A DNA stretch of 64,000 nt from Rhizobium sp. BK418 (GCF_004341105.1 NZ_SLZK01000007.1:186001-250000); one strand, 5' to 3'; shown: positions 24,147 through 34,015, numbered from the stretch's first letter. Translations and numbers: made by a program. Notes: a model not told the origin generated them from the sequence alone.

Positions 24147-26072
24147 CTAATTAGAACTCGGACCATTCCTGCAGAACGGCAGCGTTGCCGTTGCTGCGAT
24201 AGGCCGGGGCGGCCGCTGGCTTGGGCGTGCCATGGCCGATGCCGTACGGCGAAGCGCTGCCGCATCCGTGGATGCCTGGTTGTCATCGCCAGAGAGCTTG
24301 AAGTTCGCGATAAGATCGCGAAGACGTCCAGCTTCGGCGGCAAGCGTTGCGCTTGCTGCATTGGTCTCCTCGACCATAGCAGCGTTCTGCTGGGTCACCT
24401 GGTCCATTTGGTTGACGGCGCTGTTGACCTCTTTAAGACCGGTCGACTGCTCTCTCGACGACGTTGCGATTGCGTCCATGTGCTGATTGATCGATACGAT
24501 CAGATTTTCGATCGTCTTTAGGGCATCGCCAGTCTCGCGGACGAGCTGCACGCCGCCCTGCACTTCGACCGACGAATTGCGGATCAGATCCTTGATCTCC
24601 TTGGCGGCTGCCGCAGAACGCTGGGCAAGTTCGCGCACTTCCTGTGCGACCACCGCAAAGCCCTTGCCGGCTTCTCCGGCGCGTGCTGCCTCCACGCCGG
24701 CGTTGAGCGCCAGCAGGTTCGTCTGGAAGGCGATCTCGTCGATGACGCCGATAATATTGGAGATCTGGTTCGAGGACTGCTCGATCTTCTGCATCGCATC
24801 GATGGCGTTGGCGACGACCATGCCCGAGCGCGTGGCGCTGTCGTTTGCCTGGATCGCAACCTGACGGGCCTCGTCAGCACGCTTCGACGAATTCGACACA
24901 TTGATGGTGATCTGATCGAGGGCTGCGGCGGTCTGCTCGAGGGAGGCGGCCTGCTGCTCGGTGCGGCGGGAAAGATCGTCCGAACCGCTACCGATTTCGC
25001 GGGTGCCGTTATCAATCGCACCGGCGGAAGACGCGATTGACTTCATCGTATCGCCGAGTTGGAGGACGGCACCGTTCAGGTCGTGGCGGAGCGGCTCGAA
25101 ATCAGGTGCAAAAGCTTCGTGGAGCTGAAAGCTAAGGTCACCGCCTGCAAGGCGCTTGAGGCCCGAGGCGAGACCCGCGGTTGCTTCGTTGAGGCGCGCC
25201 TGCGCAGCAGCTTCGGCGTCGCGTGTCAGCCGGACGCGGTCGGCTTCGGCCTGCTTGCGGTTTCTCTCTGCTTCGGCTTGCAGGTTCTGGTTCTCGATCG
25301 CAGCCTGGCGGAAGACTTCGACGGCCTTTGCCATTTCGCCGATTTCATCGCCGCGCTTCATATCGGCGACGATCACCTGCGTGTTACCGCCGGCCAGCGA
25401 GCGCATGGAGCCGGTGATGCGGCTGATCGCATTGGCAATGCCTGCGATGCCGAAATAGGCCGAGCCGCAAACCAGCAGGGCGCTGACGCCAAGGATGATG
25501 GAGAGCAGCAGCAGCGCCTTCTCGAACTCGGCATTGTTCTGCTCGGCTGCATCAGCTGCCGACGCCTTGTTGAACTTCACCACCTTGTCGACGGCGGCTG
25601 CTAGGTCATCGGCGATCGGTCCGACATCATTCTGGAAAACGTTGAGCGCCTTTTCCTTGTCGCCTGCTTTGACGAGCGCGATCAGCTGATCGCCGGCGGC
25701 GGCATATTTGGTCGCCGCATCGTCTATTTTGGCAAAGGCTTCACGCTCGGCATCGGTGTCGACCTGCTCCTTATAGTCGGCCACGGCCTTCAGCAGGTCG
25801 CCTTGCTTCGACTTGATCTTCTTCTCATAGCTGTCCGAGCCGTTTTCGGCACGGCCCATGACGTAGTCGCCATAGGAACCGCGCAGCGAATAACGCGCAA
25901 TCTGGATATCCAAGGCCTTCGAAACCCCCGGTAGGAAGCTGGTCGCGAAATTATCGGCATTCCTGTTGAACGTGTTCAGGCCACGAATAGAAATAATAGC
26001 GGACAGTGCGAACAGAACGGCAATCAGTGAAAATATGCCGATCATTGACGTTTTCACATTTGGACGCGTCAT
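24147..26072 (-). CDS. Methyl-accepting chemotaxis protein with frameshifted C-terminus
   Basis: This 641-aa transmembrane chemoreceptor has TM1 at about residues 10-30, a helical-bundle periplasmic domain, TM2 at about 187-210 and a HAMP domain with a second HAMP-like segment. The signalling hairpin tip is EIAFQTNLLALNAGVEAARAGEAGKGFAVVAQEVREL. The annotated frame ends ATLPFCRNGPSSN. Reading the same DNA in another frame gives NGNAAVLQEWSEF and then stop at 24151, the usual rhizobial chemoreceptor end with a CheR/CheB-tethering EWxxF pentapeptide. A single-base loss within about 24,190-24,290 explains this. It may be a true mutation or a sequencing error. Confidence 0.9.
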   Translation of the reverse strand: MTRPNVKTSMIGIFSLIAVLFALSAIISIRGLNTFNRNADNFATSFLPGVSKALDIQIARYSLRGSYGDYVMGRAENGSDSYEKKIKSKQGDLLKAVADYKEQVDTDAEREAFAKIDDAATKYAAAGDQLIALVKAGDKEKALNVFQNDVGPIADDLAAAVDKVVKFNKASAADAAEQNNAEFEKALLLLSIILGVSALLVCGSAYFGIAGIANAISRITGSMRSLAGGNTQVIVADMKRGDEIGEMAKAVEVFRQAAIENQNLQAEAERNRKQAEADRVRLTRDAEAAAQARLNEATAGLASGLKRLAGGDLSFQLHEAFAPDFEPLRHDLNGAVLQLGDTMKSIASSAGAIDNGTREIGSGSDDLSRRTEQQAASLEQTAAALDQITINVSNSSKRADEARQVAIQANDSATRSGMVVANAIDAMQKIEQSSNQISNIIGVIDEIAFQTNLLALNAGVEAARAGEAGKGFAVVAQEVRELAQRSAAAAKEIKDLIRNSSVEVQGGVQLVRETGDALKTIENLIVSINQHMDAIATSSREQSTGLKEVNSAVNQMDQVTQQNAAMVEETNAASATLAAEAGRLRDLIANFKLSGDDNQASTDAAALRRTASAMARPSQRPPRPIAATATLPFCRNGPSSN

Positions 26073-26526
26073 GAAATAAAACCTCTAAATATGGAGAGAT
26101 GCATGGTCGCGCATCTACCCCGGCCCGGGAAAAGGAAGACTGTTTGCGACATCATGCGTCTGCGCAGTCGCTCGGCGACGAGCTTGCTGCGATGATTTCA
26201 TGCTGGAAATAACCGCAGGATTTTGCTTAATTTTCGCTAAATGGCGGCACTGAGAATTATCAATAAAAAATCAAAAGTTGTAGAATCAGCTGTAATAATG
26301 CGACGCCACCGCACCGAGTTTCGCTAATAAATATTACTTATTGACATAAATTCTCAATAGAATCCTCCATTTTGGGACATTGCAACGCCGCGAAAATATT
26401 TCGCCCTGCGACGATTTTTCTAATCAAAAAAGAGAGAAGGGATCCCTCTCGAGGGCCGCTTAGTTATTGAGATCATGTAATTTATTTTGGTCAGCCCGCA
26501 GGTTTTATATTGAGCGGCCTCAATTT
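26073..26526. other. AT-rich intergenic region between chemoreceptor and solute-binding protein genes
   Basis: About 450 bp, clearly more AT-rich than the rest of the window between about 26,220 and 26,420. It holds no open frame with a ribosome-binding site. It includes the chemoreceptor promoter (minus strand) and the 3-prime end of the solute-binding protein transcript. I see no terminator hairpin for the latter. Confidence 0.5.
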
Positions 26527-27591
26527 TTACTGCGTTCGCAACACCTCGTTCCAGTGCGCAATCAGCCGCGCCCGTTTCACCTGATCGAGATAAACCATCA
26601 GGCCTGGGCTAACCGGCACGGGACGCAACTGTGCGCCGAGCAGTTCCTGCAACGTATTGGCGGTGTTCTCACCCGCCACTTCGGGGCTGACGGCAGGGAT
26701 CTGCAGCTCGCGAGCCATGATCGTCTGCCCCTCCTTCGACATGAAGAAGGCGAGGTAGCGCCGCCCGAGTTCCGGCTCGGCTGCAGCCTGCGGTACCAGG
26801 CCGATGCGTGACATTACGACCGTATAGTCCTTCGGCAGCACGATGCCGACGTCAGGGTGACGCGAAGCCCAGTCAGCCGCATAGGAGCCGAGAATATTGT
26901 AGCCGAGCACGAAGCGCCCGTCGGCCACACGCTCGAGGATCGCCGAACTCGTGGAATAGAGTTTTACACCCGCCGCCCCCATCGCGCCGATTACCGACCA
27001 AATGTCGCCGAACTGTTCCTGGTCTCTCGCCATGAAGAGAAAACCCACACCGGACCGTTCGATGTCATAGGTGCCGATCCGTCCGTAAACCTCGTTGCCC
27101 TTGCGCTTCAGATAATCGACGAATTCTGCCCGCGAGCTCGGCACCGTTTCATGGGCAAAACTTGGCTTGTGATAGACGAAAACAGCGGGTTCGAAGGTCA
27201 ACGCATAGGCCGTGTTGCGCCAGTTTGCCCATTTCGGCCACTGGGCGCTCATCGGCAGATTGCTCACCTGAGCGTAGCCATCGTTGGAAAGCTTCACCTG
27301 CAGGTCCATCGCGGAAGAGAAGGCGAAGTCCGCCGTCTTGAAGCCGGCATCCGTCTCTTTGACGATGCGGTCATGAATATCCCCGGTCAGCATGTCCTCA
27401 TATTTGACCGCCACATCCGGATTGGCCTCCTGAAAACCGCGGATCATCGGCTGCGCGAGCGGCTCGTCGAGCGAGGAATAGACCGTCAACACCGGCGCAT
27501 CGGCATTGCCCGACTTCGCCGGGTAGAAGACCTGCTCTGCGGCTGCAAGGCCGGGCACAAGGCAAAAAAGCAGAATGAAAAGGCTCCTCAT
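26527..27591 (-). CDS. Periplasmic ABC-type solute-binding protein (family 1/FbpA-like)
   Basis: This 354-aa secreted binding protein has signal peptide MRSLFILLFCLVPGLAAA. The mature protein starts EQVFYPAKSG and shows VLTVYSSLDEPLAQPMIRGFQEANPDVAVKY, the pattern of iron(III)/polyamine-type extracellular solute-binding proteins. No ABC permease or ATPase gene is nearby, so it is an orphan. Similar proteins next to TctD/TctE-type systems may act as accessory sensors. No good ribosome-binding site is seen; the start was chosen from the signal peptide. A longer open frame reaches 27765 and overlaps the GNAT gene. Confidence 0.8.
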   Translation of the reverse strand: MRSLFILLFCLVPGLAAAEQVFYPAKSGNADAPVLTVYSSLDEPLAQPMIRGFQEANPDVAVKYEDMLTGDIHDRIVKETDAGFKTADFAFSSAMDLQVKLSNDGYAQVSNLPMSAQWPKWANWRNTAYALTFEPAVFVYHKPSFAHETVPSSRAEFVDYLKRKGNEVYGRIGTYDIERSGVGFLFMARDQEQFGDIWSVIGAMGAAGVKLYSTSSAILERVADGRFVLGYNILGSYAADWASRHPDVGIVLPKDYTVVMSRIGLVPQAAAEPELGRRYLAFFMSKEGQTIMARELQIPAVSPEVAGENTANTLQELLGAQLRPVPVSPGLMVYLDQVKRARLIAHWNEVLRTQ

Positions 27592-27634
27592 GCAGAGAGA
27601 ATGCCTGACCAGACAGACCGAGACAAGCGAAGCA

Positions 27635-28147
27635 TCAAAGCTCACGCTCGAAGAAAACCAAAATAGGCTTGAGATCATCAGGGACAGCATAATAGGCATC
27701 CCGCTCGCGAAAGCCCAGACGACGATAGAGCTTCTGCGCCGCGACTTGCCGGTAGCCGGTGTCAAGCTGCATCATGCGGTAGCCGTCTTTCCTGGCGCGG
27801 GTCAGCGAGGCCTCGCAGAGTGCAAGCGCCGCGCCGCTGCCACGCGCCTTCTCTGAAACGAAAAGCCGCTTCATTTCCGAAATGCCGGGCGCAATCTCAT
27901 GCTGCATCACGCAGCCGACGTTCTCTCCGTCGAGGCGTGCCAGAAACATCGCACCTTGCGGCCTTGCATGGATATGGGGCAGCTCAGCGAGCAACGTCTC
28001 GAACTTTTCGGGATCATAGTAGAGCTCCACCTGCGACCGTTCGGCCGGATAATTGTCGTAAAGCCATTGCCTGAAGGCGCGACTGAGATGCCGAACAGCA
28101 TCGATCTCTTCCGGAGTTTCCGCAAGCGCGACTGACAGGTCCCCCAT
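27635..28147 (-). CDS. GNAT-family N-acetyltransferase
   Basis: This 170-aa acetyltransferase has the GNAT core. Motif A is MKRLFVSEKARGSGAALALCEASLTRARKDGY (acetyl-CoA-binding R/Q-x-x-G-x-A variant RGSGAA, residues about 92-123). The motif B region is LDTGYRQVAAQKLYRRLGF. The substrate is unknown. It lies 43 bp upstream of the solute-binding protein gene on the same strand and may be cotranscribed with it. It is divergent from the TctD-like regulator gene. Confidence 0.85.
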   Translation of the reverse strand: MGDLSVALAETPEEIDAVRHLSRAFRQWLYDNYPAERSQVELYYDPEKFETLLAELPHIHARPQGAMFLARLDGENVGCVMQHEIAPGISEMKRLFVSEKARGSGAALALCEASLTRARKDGYRMMQLDTGYRQVAAQKLYRRLGFRERDAYYAVPDDLKPILVFFEREL

Positions 28148-28515
28148 CTGAAAAGCCTCCCTACGAGCCTTCTCGAAGTTACCATGAGGCTCTGTCTCTC
28201 GCCATCCTTCAGGCCGTCATGATGTCGATCGCCGATGAGGACTTGACCGCCTTCTTCGAAGCCGCCACGTCCAACGAAGCGCTGAAAGGCCCGCTGACGT
28301 CGGGAGCGATCGGTCGCATCATGAGCGTGACCACGGTATCAACATTCTCCAGGCAGCCTGATCGATCTTCTTGCGCGCGAGTGCCACTCTCCTCGGCCGG
28401 ATGTGTCGGCGGAGTGGATGCGCGTTCGGATCTTCCATTCACCAATTCCCAGAATCGCTGTGACAGCCGGATGCCATCCCTGATAGACTCCCCCAAAAAT
28501 CGAGGGAAACATCAG
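28148..28515. other. Intergenic region with coding-like composition
   Basis: This 368-bp stretch carries open frames on both strands (28219 onward plus; 28209-28496 minus) whose codon third positions look GC-rich like the genes around it. The plus frame reads MMSIADEDLTAFFEAATSNE and the minus frame ends SSSAIDIMTA. Neither has a clear ribosome-binding site or a recognisable family. It may be a gene remnant or a very small gene, and must contain the promoter of the two-component operon. Confidence 0.35.
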
Positions 28516-29193
28516 TTGCGTATCCTGCTTACCGAAGACAATATCGCGCTGGCCGATGGCCTTTCGGCGATCTTGCGCGGCACAGGTCACGCGGTGGATG
28601 TCGTCCATGATGGGGCCTCGGCCAATGCCGTGATTGCAGCGGAGAATTTCGATCTCGTCATTCTCGATCTGAACTTGCCGGAGATGGATGGGCTCGATGT
28701 GCTGCGTGCCATGCGCGCCCGCGGCAGCCGCGCGGCTGTGCTCATCCTGACGGCACGCGGCTCCCCGGAAGAACGCGTCAAAGGACTGGATCTCGGCGCT
28801 GATGACTATCTCATCAAACCCTTCGACATTGCTGAATTCGAGGCGCGCGTCCGCGTGCTCCTTCGCCGCCAGGCCGGCCTGCATTCCTCGACCGTCAGTT
28901 TCGGATCGATTTCGTTTGACCTGAACTCCCGCGCCTTTTCAGCCGGCGCCACACCGCTCGATATACCAGCCCGCGAGCTCGGCCTTCTTGAAATCCTCTT
29001 CATGCGCGCCGGCAAAGTCGTCGCCAAGGAAGCGATCATACAGTCTCTGACCGCTTTCGATGACGACATCTCCACCAATGCCATAGAGCAGTATGTCAGC
29101 CGCCTGAGAAAACGGCTTTTACCGCACGGCCTGACGGTGAAGACCGCCCGCGGCATCGGTTATTATCTCGATAAACTGTCCGAGACCTCATGA
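28516..29193 (+). CDS. OmpR-family response regulator, TctD-like
   Basis: This 225-aa regulator has a receiver domain with Asp51 (LVILDLNLPEMDG) and Lys101 (LIKPF), and a C-terminal winged helix with AIEQYVSRLRKRL. The start is TTG at 28516 with GAGGGA 8 nt upstream; the long in-frame extension upstream does not look like receiver sequence. It overlaps the kinase gene by 4 bp (ATGA). TctD-type regulators control tricarboxylate uptake, and a tctCBA operon lies 4.7 kb away, but the adjacent divergent genes (GNAT, solute-binding protein) are equally likely targets. Confidence 0.9.
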   Translation: MRILLTEDNIALADGLSAILRGTGHAVDVVHDGASANAVIAAENFDLVILDLNLPEMDGLDVLRAMRARGSRAAVLILTARGSPEERVKGLDLGADDYLIKPFDIAEFEARVRVLLRRQAGLHSSTVSFGSISFDLNSRAFSAGATPLDIPARELGLLEILFMRAGKVVAKEAIIQSLTAFDDDISTNAIEQYVSRLRKRLLPHGLTVKTARGIGYYLDKLSETS

Positions 29194-30572
29194 CCGCAGC
29201 CTATTCGCTCCGGCGCCGATTGCTTTTCTGGCTGCTCGTTTCCACCGCCGTTATCGGCATGCTGGCGCTTGCCGATACCTGGCGCGAGGCCGTGCAGACC
29301 TCGAATATCGTTTCCGACCGTGTGCTCGCAGGTTCTGCGCTCGCCATTGCCGAACGTGTCGTGGTGGCAGAAGACGGTACGCTTGAGGTCGATATCCCCT
29401 ATGTTGCGCTGGAAATGCTGACGTCGGCAGCGCAGGACCGCGTCTTCTATCGCGTCGACGGCCCGCCCGGAACATTCATAACCGGCTATCAGGCTCTTCC
29501 CGTATTGAAGGAAACACAAGGCGATACGGCCGCCTTCGCCGACGATGTCTTCCGTGGCGAGCCGATCCGCGTCGCGACCTTGAGGCGCTCCGCCTCGACT
29601 GGCATCCGCTCCGTGCCTTTCGTCGTTACCGTCGCCGAGACCACTATTGCCCGCCGCCAGCTCGCGCAGGCGATCCTCGTCCGCTCCGCATTGCGTCTTG
29701 CCTTCATGATTGCCGGTGCGGCCATCATCGTCTGGATTTCCGTGACTGTGGCGCTGCGACCGCTCTACAAGCTCGGCGATGCCATCGGCGAGCGCAATCC
29801 TGACGATCTCCATCCGATCGAACAATCCGTGCCGAGCGAAGTGCAGCCGCTCGTCGATACCGTCAACTCTTTCATGGTGCGCCTGCAATCGGCCCTCAAT
29901 GCACTACGCAATTTCACCGGCAATGCCAGCCATCAGCTCCGCACGCCTCTGACGATCATCCGAACACAGCTCGCGCTTTCGGCCCGTGCCGGCTCACTGG
30001 ATGAAGCGCAGCAGGCCGCACTGAAGGGCGATCAGGCCGTGGCCCATGCCGAGCGCATCCTTGCCCAGCTTCTGCTGATGGCCAAGATCGATGCAGCGAC
30101 CGCCAAGGAGGCGCTGGCCGCTTCGGCCATCGATCTGACCGCGATCGCCCAGGAGATCACCGCCGAGCAGATTCCGCGAGCTGGCGAAGCCGGCATCGAT
30201 CTCGGTTTCGAGGGCGAGGGGCCTGCGACGATCCGCGCCGAGCCGCTGCTGATCGGCGAAATGCTGCGCAACCTTGCCGGCAACGCCATCGCCTACGCCG
30301 GCAAGGGCGCAGAGGTAACCGTGCGTATTGTTGAAGATGCCGAGACAGTGCGGCTGGAAGTCGAGGACAATGGACCCGGCATTCCGCCCGAAAAGCTGGA
30401 AGCAGTCCGAAAGCGTTTTTCCCGCGGCAACGATTCCGGCGCGCCCGGCGCTGGACTCGGCCTGCCGATCGTCGAGGAAATCGCCAATCTTTTCAATGCG
30501 AGACTTACGCTCCTTCCCGGTCGCGGCGGCAGAGGCCTCAAGGCATCGGTGACGTTCAACCGGGCCACCTGA
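29190..30572 (+). CDS. Sensor histidine kinase, TctE-like
   Basis: This 460-aa membrane kinase has TM1 at about residues 10-29 and a periplasmic sensor region of about 130 residues that resembles the 2CSK_N domain of TctE. TM2 is at about 168-188, followed by HAMP and a HisKA domain with phosphorylated His248 (NASHQLRTPL). The HATPase domain carries the N box (EMLRNLAGNAIAYA), G1 (DNGPGIP) and G2 (GAGLGLPIV). It partners the upstream response regulator through overlapping genes. The ligand is probably a carboxylate, inferred only from family. Confidence 0.9.
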   Translation: MTAAYSLRRRLLFWLLVSTAVIGMLALADTWREAVQTSNIVSDRVLAGSALAIAERVVVAEDGTLEVDIPYVALEMLTSAAQDRVFYRVDGPPGTFITGYQALPVLKETQGDTAAFADDVFRGEPIRVATLRRSASTGIRSVPFVVTVAETTIARRQLAQAILVRSALRLAFMIAGAAIIVWISVTVALRPLYKLGDAIGERNPDDLHPIEQSVPSEVQPLVDTVNSFMVRLQSALNALRNFTGNASHQLRTPLTIIRTQLALSARAGSLDEAQQAALKGDQAVAHAERILAQLLLMAKIDAATAKEALAASAIDLTAIAQEITAEQIPRAGEAGIDLGFEGEGPATIRAEPLLIGEMLRNLAGNAIAYAGKGAEVTVRIVEDAETVRLEVEDNGPGIPPEKLEAVRKRFSRGNDSGAPGAGLGLPIVEEIANLFNARLTLLPGRGGRGLKASVTFNRAT

Positions 30573-30680
30573 CCGCCGTTACCGCGTTAACCTTTCCGCC
30601 TTGCATTCTTTCGCTGCATTGCACACACTGGCTCTGGGAACAGCTAAGCCGATCAACGGCACGCGGACAAAAAGAGCAAT

Positions 30681-33600
30681 ATGTCGATCAAAGCCAGCAT
30701 CTACCATCTGACCCACTATCAATATGACAAACCGGTCCGCCTCGGCCCACAGATCATCCGCCTGAAGCCAGCCTCGCATTCGAAGACGAGGGTTTTGAGC
30801 CATTCGCTGAAGGTCACGCCGTCGAACCACTTCGTGAACCTGCAGCAAGACCCTTACGGCAACTATCTCGCTCGCTTCGTCTTCCCCGATCCGGTCACCG
30901 AATTCAAGATCGAGGTCGATCTCGTTGCCGACATGACCGTCTACAATCCCTTCGACTTCTTCGTCGAAGAGGAAGCGACGATGTGGCCCTTCGACTATCC
31001 GGAAACCATTCGCGAAGACCTCTCTATCTATATGACGCCGGAAAAGCCTGGCCCTCGCCTGAAGGCCTTTTTGGAAACGCTTGACCGCTCCAAGCAGAAG
31101 ACGGTCGACATGGTCGTCGGCCTCAACATGCGCCTGCAGCAGCAGATCGGTTATGTGATCCGAATGGAGGCAGGCGTTCAGACGCCGGAAGAAACGCTTG
31201 AGATCGCCAAGGGCTCCTGCCGCGACACGAGCTGGCTGCTTGTCCAGATCCTGCGCCATCTCGGCCTCGCCGCCCGCTTCGTCTCCGGCTATCTTATCCA
31301 GCTCACTCCCGACCTCAAGGCGCTCGATGGCCCCTCGGGCACGGAATATGATTTCACTGACCTGCATGCCTGGGCGGAGGTCTATCTCCCCGGCGCCGGC
31401 TGGATCGGCCTCGACCCGACCTCGGGCCTTTTGACCGGCGAAAGCCATATTCCGCTTGCCGCGACTCCGCATTATCGCAACGCCGCACCGATATCGGGTG
31501 GTTATTACGGCGAAGCCGAAACCGAATTCGCCTTCGACATGAAGGTTGCGCGCGTCGCCGAGCATCCGCGCATCACCAAGCCGTTTTCCGACGATGCCTG
31601 GGATGAACTCAACGAACTCGGTGAGAAGGTCGACCGCATCCTTGAAGCCGAAGACGTGCGCCTCACCATGGGCGGCGAGCCGACCTTCGTCTCAATTGAC
31701 GATTTCGAGTCTGCCGAATGGAACACGGAGGCCGTCGGCCCGACGAAACGCGAGAAGGCCGACACGCTCATCCGGCGGCTGCGCGCCCGCTTCGCACCAA
31801 ACGGCTTCCTGCATTACGGCCAGGGCAAATGGTATCCTGGCGAAAGCCTGCCGCGCTGGACCTTCTCGCTCTACTGGCGCAAGGACGGCCTGCCGATCTG
31901 GTCCTATGATAGTCTCGTCGCCAACGAAGGCCGGAACTATCAGGTCACGGAGGACGATGCCGGCCGTCTGCTGACCGCAATCGCCGGCGAGCTCGATCTG
32001 GCGCCCGATTTTGTGACCCCGGCTTTCGAAGATCCCGCCGAATGGCTGGTCAAGGAATCAAGCCTCCCCGAAAATGTCGATCCGTCGAATTCCAAACTCA
32101 AAGATGCCGAGGAGCGCGCGCGTATCGCCCGCGTCTTCGATCGCGGATTGACCCGTCCGACCGGCTATGTGCTGCCTGTTCAGGCCTGGAATGCACGGGC
32201 CAGCGGCCGCAGTTGGACGAGCGAAAAATGGTCGACGCGGCGCGGCCGCATCTTCCTCGTGCCGGGCGATAGCCCGGTCGGCTATCGCTTGCCGCTCAAT
32301 TCCCTCGCCTATATTCCGCCATCGCAATATCCCTATATCAACCCGCTCGATCCCTTCGTGCAGCGACCGGAACTGCCGGATTTCGGACAGGATAGGGGAC
32401 GCGAGCTGCAGACCGCACACTTCCAGCCCTTCACCGGTCAGCAGCCGACCATGCCGCAGTCGGCCAGCGAAATCGACGGTCACATCCGCACCGCGATTTC
32501 CGTCGAGCCGCGTGACGGCCGCCTCTGCGTCTTCATGCCCCCGACCGAGACGCTGGAAGATTATCTCGATCTCATCGCCTCGATCGAACGCGCAGCTTCC
32601 GCTCTCGGCCTTGCTGTCCATATCGAAGGCTATGCACCGCCACAGGACGAACGCATCAATGTCATCCGCGTTGCGCCCGACCCCGGCGTCATCGAGGTCA
32701 ACATCCATCCTTCCTCGACATGGAAGGAAACGGTCGACATAACCACGGCCATCTATGAGGAGGCGCGAGAAAGCCGCCTCGGCGCCGACAAGTTCATGAT
32801 CGACGGCCGCCATACTGGTACGGGCGGCGGTAACCACGTCGTTGTCGGCGGCAGCAATCCGAACAACAGTCCCTTCCTGCGCCGTCCGGATCTGCTGAAG
32901 AGCCTCGTCCTGCACTGGCAGCGTCATCCGTCTCTCTCCTACCTTTTCTCGGGCCTCTTCATCGGCCCGACCAGTCAAGCGCCGCGCATCGACGAAGCCC
33001 GCCACGATAGCCTCTATGAGCTGGAAATCGCACTGGCGCAGATACCGGCACCCGGTCGCGGCCTACAGCCCCTGCCCTGGCTGGTCGACCGCCTGTTCCG
33101 CAACCTCCTGGTCGACGTGACCGGCAATACGCACCGGGCCGAAATCTGCATCGACAAGCTCTTCTCGCCAGATGGGCCAACCGGTCGCCTCGGCCTCGTC
33201 GAGTTCCGCGGCTTTGAAATGCCGCCGAATGCCCGCATGTCGCTTGCCCAGCAATTGCTGGTGCGCGCGCTGATCGCCCGCTTCTGGGCGAATCCCGCGG
33301 ACGGGAAGTTCGTGCGCTGGGGCACCACACTGCATGACCGATTCATGCTGCCGCATTATGCCTGGCAGGATTTTCTCGATGTCTTGGCGGACCTGCGTGA
33401 AAATGGCTTCGACTTGAGCCCCGAATGGTTCAAGGCGCAGCTCGAATTCCGTTTTCCCTTCTGCGGCGAAGTCGAATACGAAGGCTCGAAACTGGAACTG
33501 CGGCAGGCGCTGGAACCCTGGCATGTGATGGGCGAGCAGGGCGCGATCGGCGGCACGGTGCGCTATGTCGATTCGTCGGTGGAGCGCCTGCAAGTCCGCC

Positions 33601-34001
33601 TCGAAACCGGTAATGCCTCGCGCTATACCGTAACCTGCAACGGCCGGATCGTGCCCTTGACCCCGACAGTTACGTCAGGCGTGTCCATCGCCGGCGTGCG
33701 CTTCAAAGCTTGGCAACCAGCTTCTGGTTTACATCCGGTGCTGCCGGTGAATACGCCTTTGACTTTTGATATTTATGATACATGGTCGAAACGTTCGATC
33801 GGCGGCTGCATCTATCACGTTGCCCATCCGGGAGGCCGGAACTATGACACGTTCCCGGTCAACGGCAACGAGGCGGAAGCACGCCGGCTTGCGCGTTTCG
33901 AACCGTGGGGACACACGGCAGGCGGTTATATTCCGCGCGCCGAGACGGCCTCGCCTGAATTCCCGCTCACGCTGGATCTGAGGCGGCCTGTTGGAATTTG
34001 A
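30681..34001 (+). CDS. Transglutaminase-like peptidase fused to DUF2126 putative amidoligase
   Basis: This 1,106-aa cytoplasmic protein starts with a bacterial transglutaminase N-terminal beta domain and a transglutaminase-like Cys peptidase core with triad Cys180 (KGSCRDTSW), His229 (DLHAWAEV) and Asp245 (GLDPTSG). From about residue 320 comes the DUF2126 region, classed as a putative glutamine-synthetase-type amidoligase, with MGGEPTFVSIDDFE near 330 and HTGTGGGNHVVVGG in the middle. One protein could thus both form and cut amide or peptide bonds. It is first of three coupled genes and overlaps the next by a few bases or sits 14 nt before it, depending on that start. No substrate is known. 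Confidence 0.88.
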   Translation: MSIKASIYHLTHYQYDKPVRLGPQIIRLKPASHSKTRVLSHSLKVTPSNHFVNLQQDPYGNYLARFVFPDPVTEFKIEVDLVADMTVYNPFDFFVEEEATMWPFDYPETIREDLSIYMTPEKPGPRLKAFLETLDRSKQKTVDMVVGLNMRLQQQIGYVIRMEAGVQTPEETLEIAKGSCRDTSWLLVQILRHLGLAARFVSGYLIQLTPDLKALDGPSGTEYDFTDLHAWAEVYLPGAGWIGLDPTSGLLTGESHIPLAATPHYRNAAPISGGYYGEAETEFAFDMKVARVAEHPRITKPFSDDAWDELNELGEKVDRILEAEDVRLTMGGEPTFVSIDDFESAEWNTEAVGPTKREKADTLIRRLRARFAPNGFLHYGQGKWYPGESLPRWTFSLYWRKDGLPIWSYDSLVANEGRNYQVTEDDAGRLLTAIAGELDLAPDFVTPAFEDPAEWLVKESSLPENVDPSNSKLKDAEERARIARVFDRGLTRPTGYVLPVQAWNARASGRSWTSEKWSTRRGRIFLVPGDSPVGYRLPLNSLAYIPPSQYPYINPLDPFVQRPELPDFGQDRGRELQTAHFQPFTGQQPTMPQSASEIDGHIRTAISVEPRDGRLCVFMPPTETLEDYLDLIASIERAASALGLAVHIEGYAPPQDERINVIRVAPDPGVIEVNIHPSSTWKETVDITTAIYEEARESRLGADKFMIDGRHTGTGGGNHVVVGGSNPNNSPFLRRPDLLKSLVLHWQRHPSLSYLFSGLFIGPTSQAPRIDEARHDSLYELEIALAQIPAPGRGLQPLPWLVDRLFRNLLVDVTGNTHRAEICIDKLFSPDGPTGRLGLVEFRGFEMPPNARMSLAQQLLVRALIARFWANPADGKFVRWGTTLHDRFMLPHYAWQDFLDVLADLRENGFDLSPEWFKAQLEFRFPFCGEVEYEGSKLELRQALEPWHVMGEQGAIGGTVRYVDSSVERLQVRLETGNASRYTVTCNGRIVPLTPTVTSGVSIAGVRFKAWQPASGLHPVLPVNTPLTFDIYDTWSKRSIGGCIYHVAHPGGRNYDTFPVNGNEAEARRLARFEPWGHTAGGYIPRAETASPEFPLTLDLRRPVGI

Positions 34002-34015
34002 AGAAACTGGGTCTG

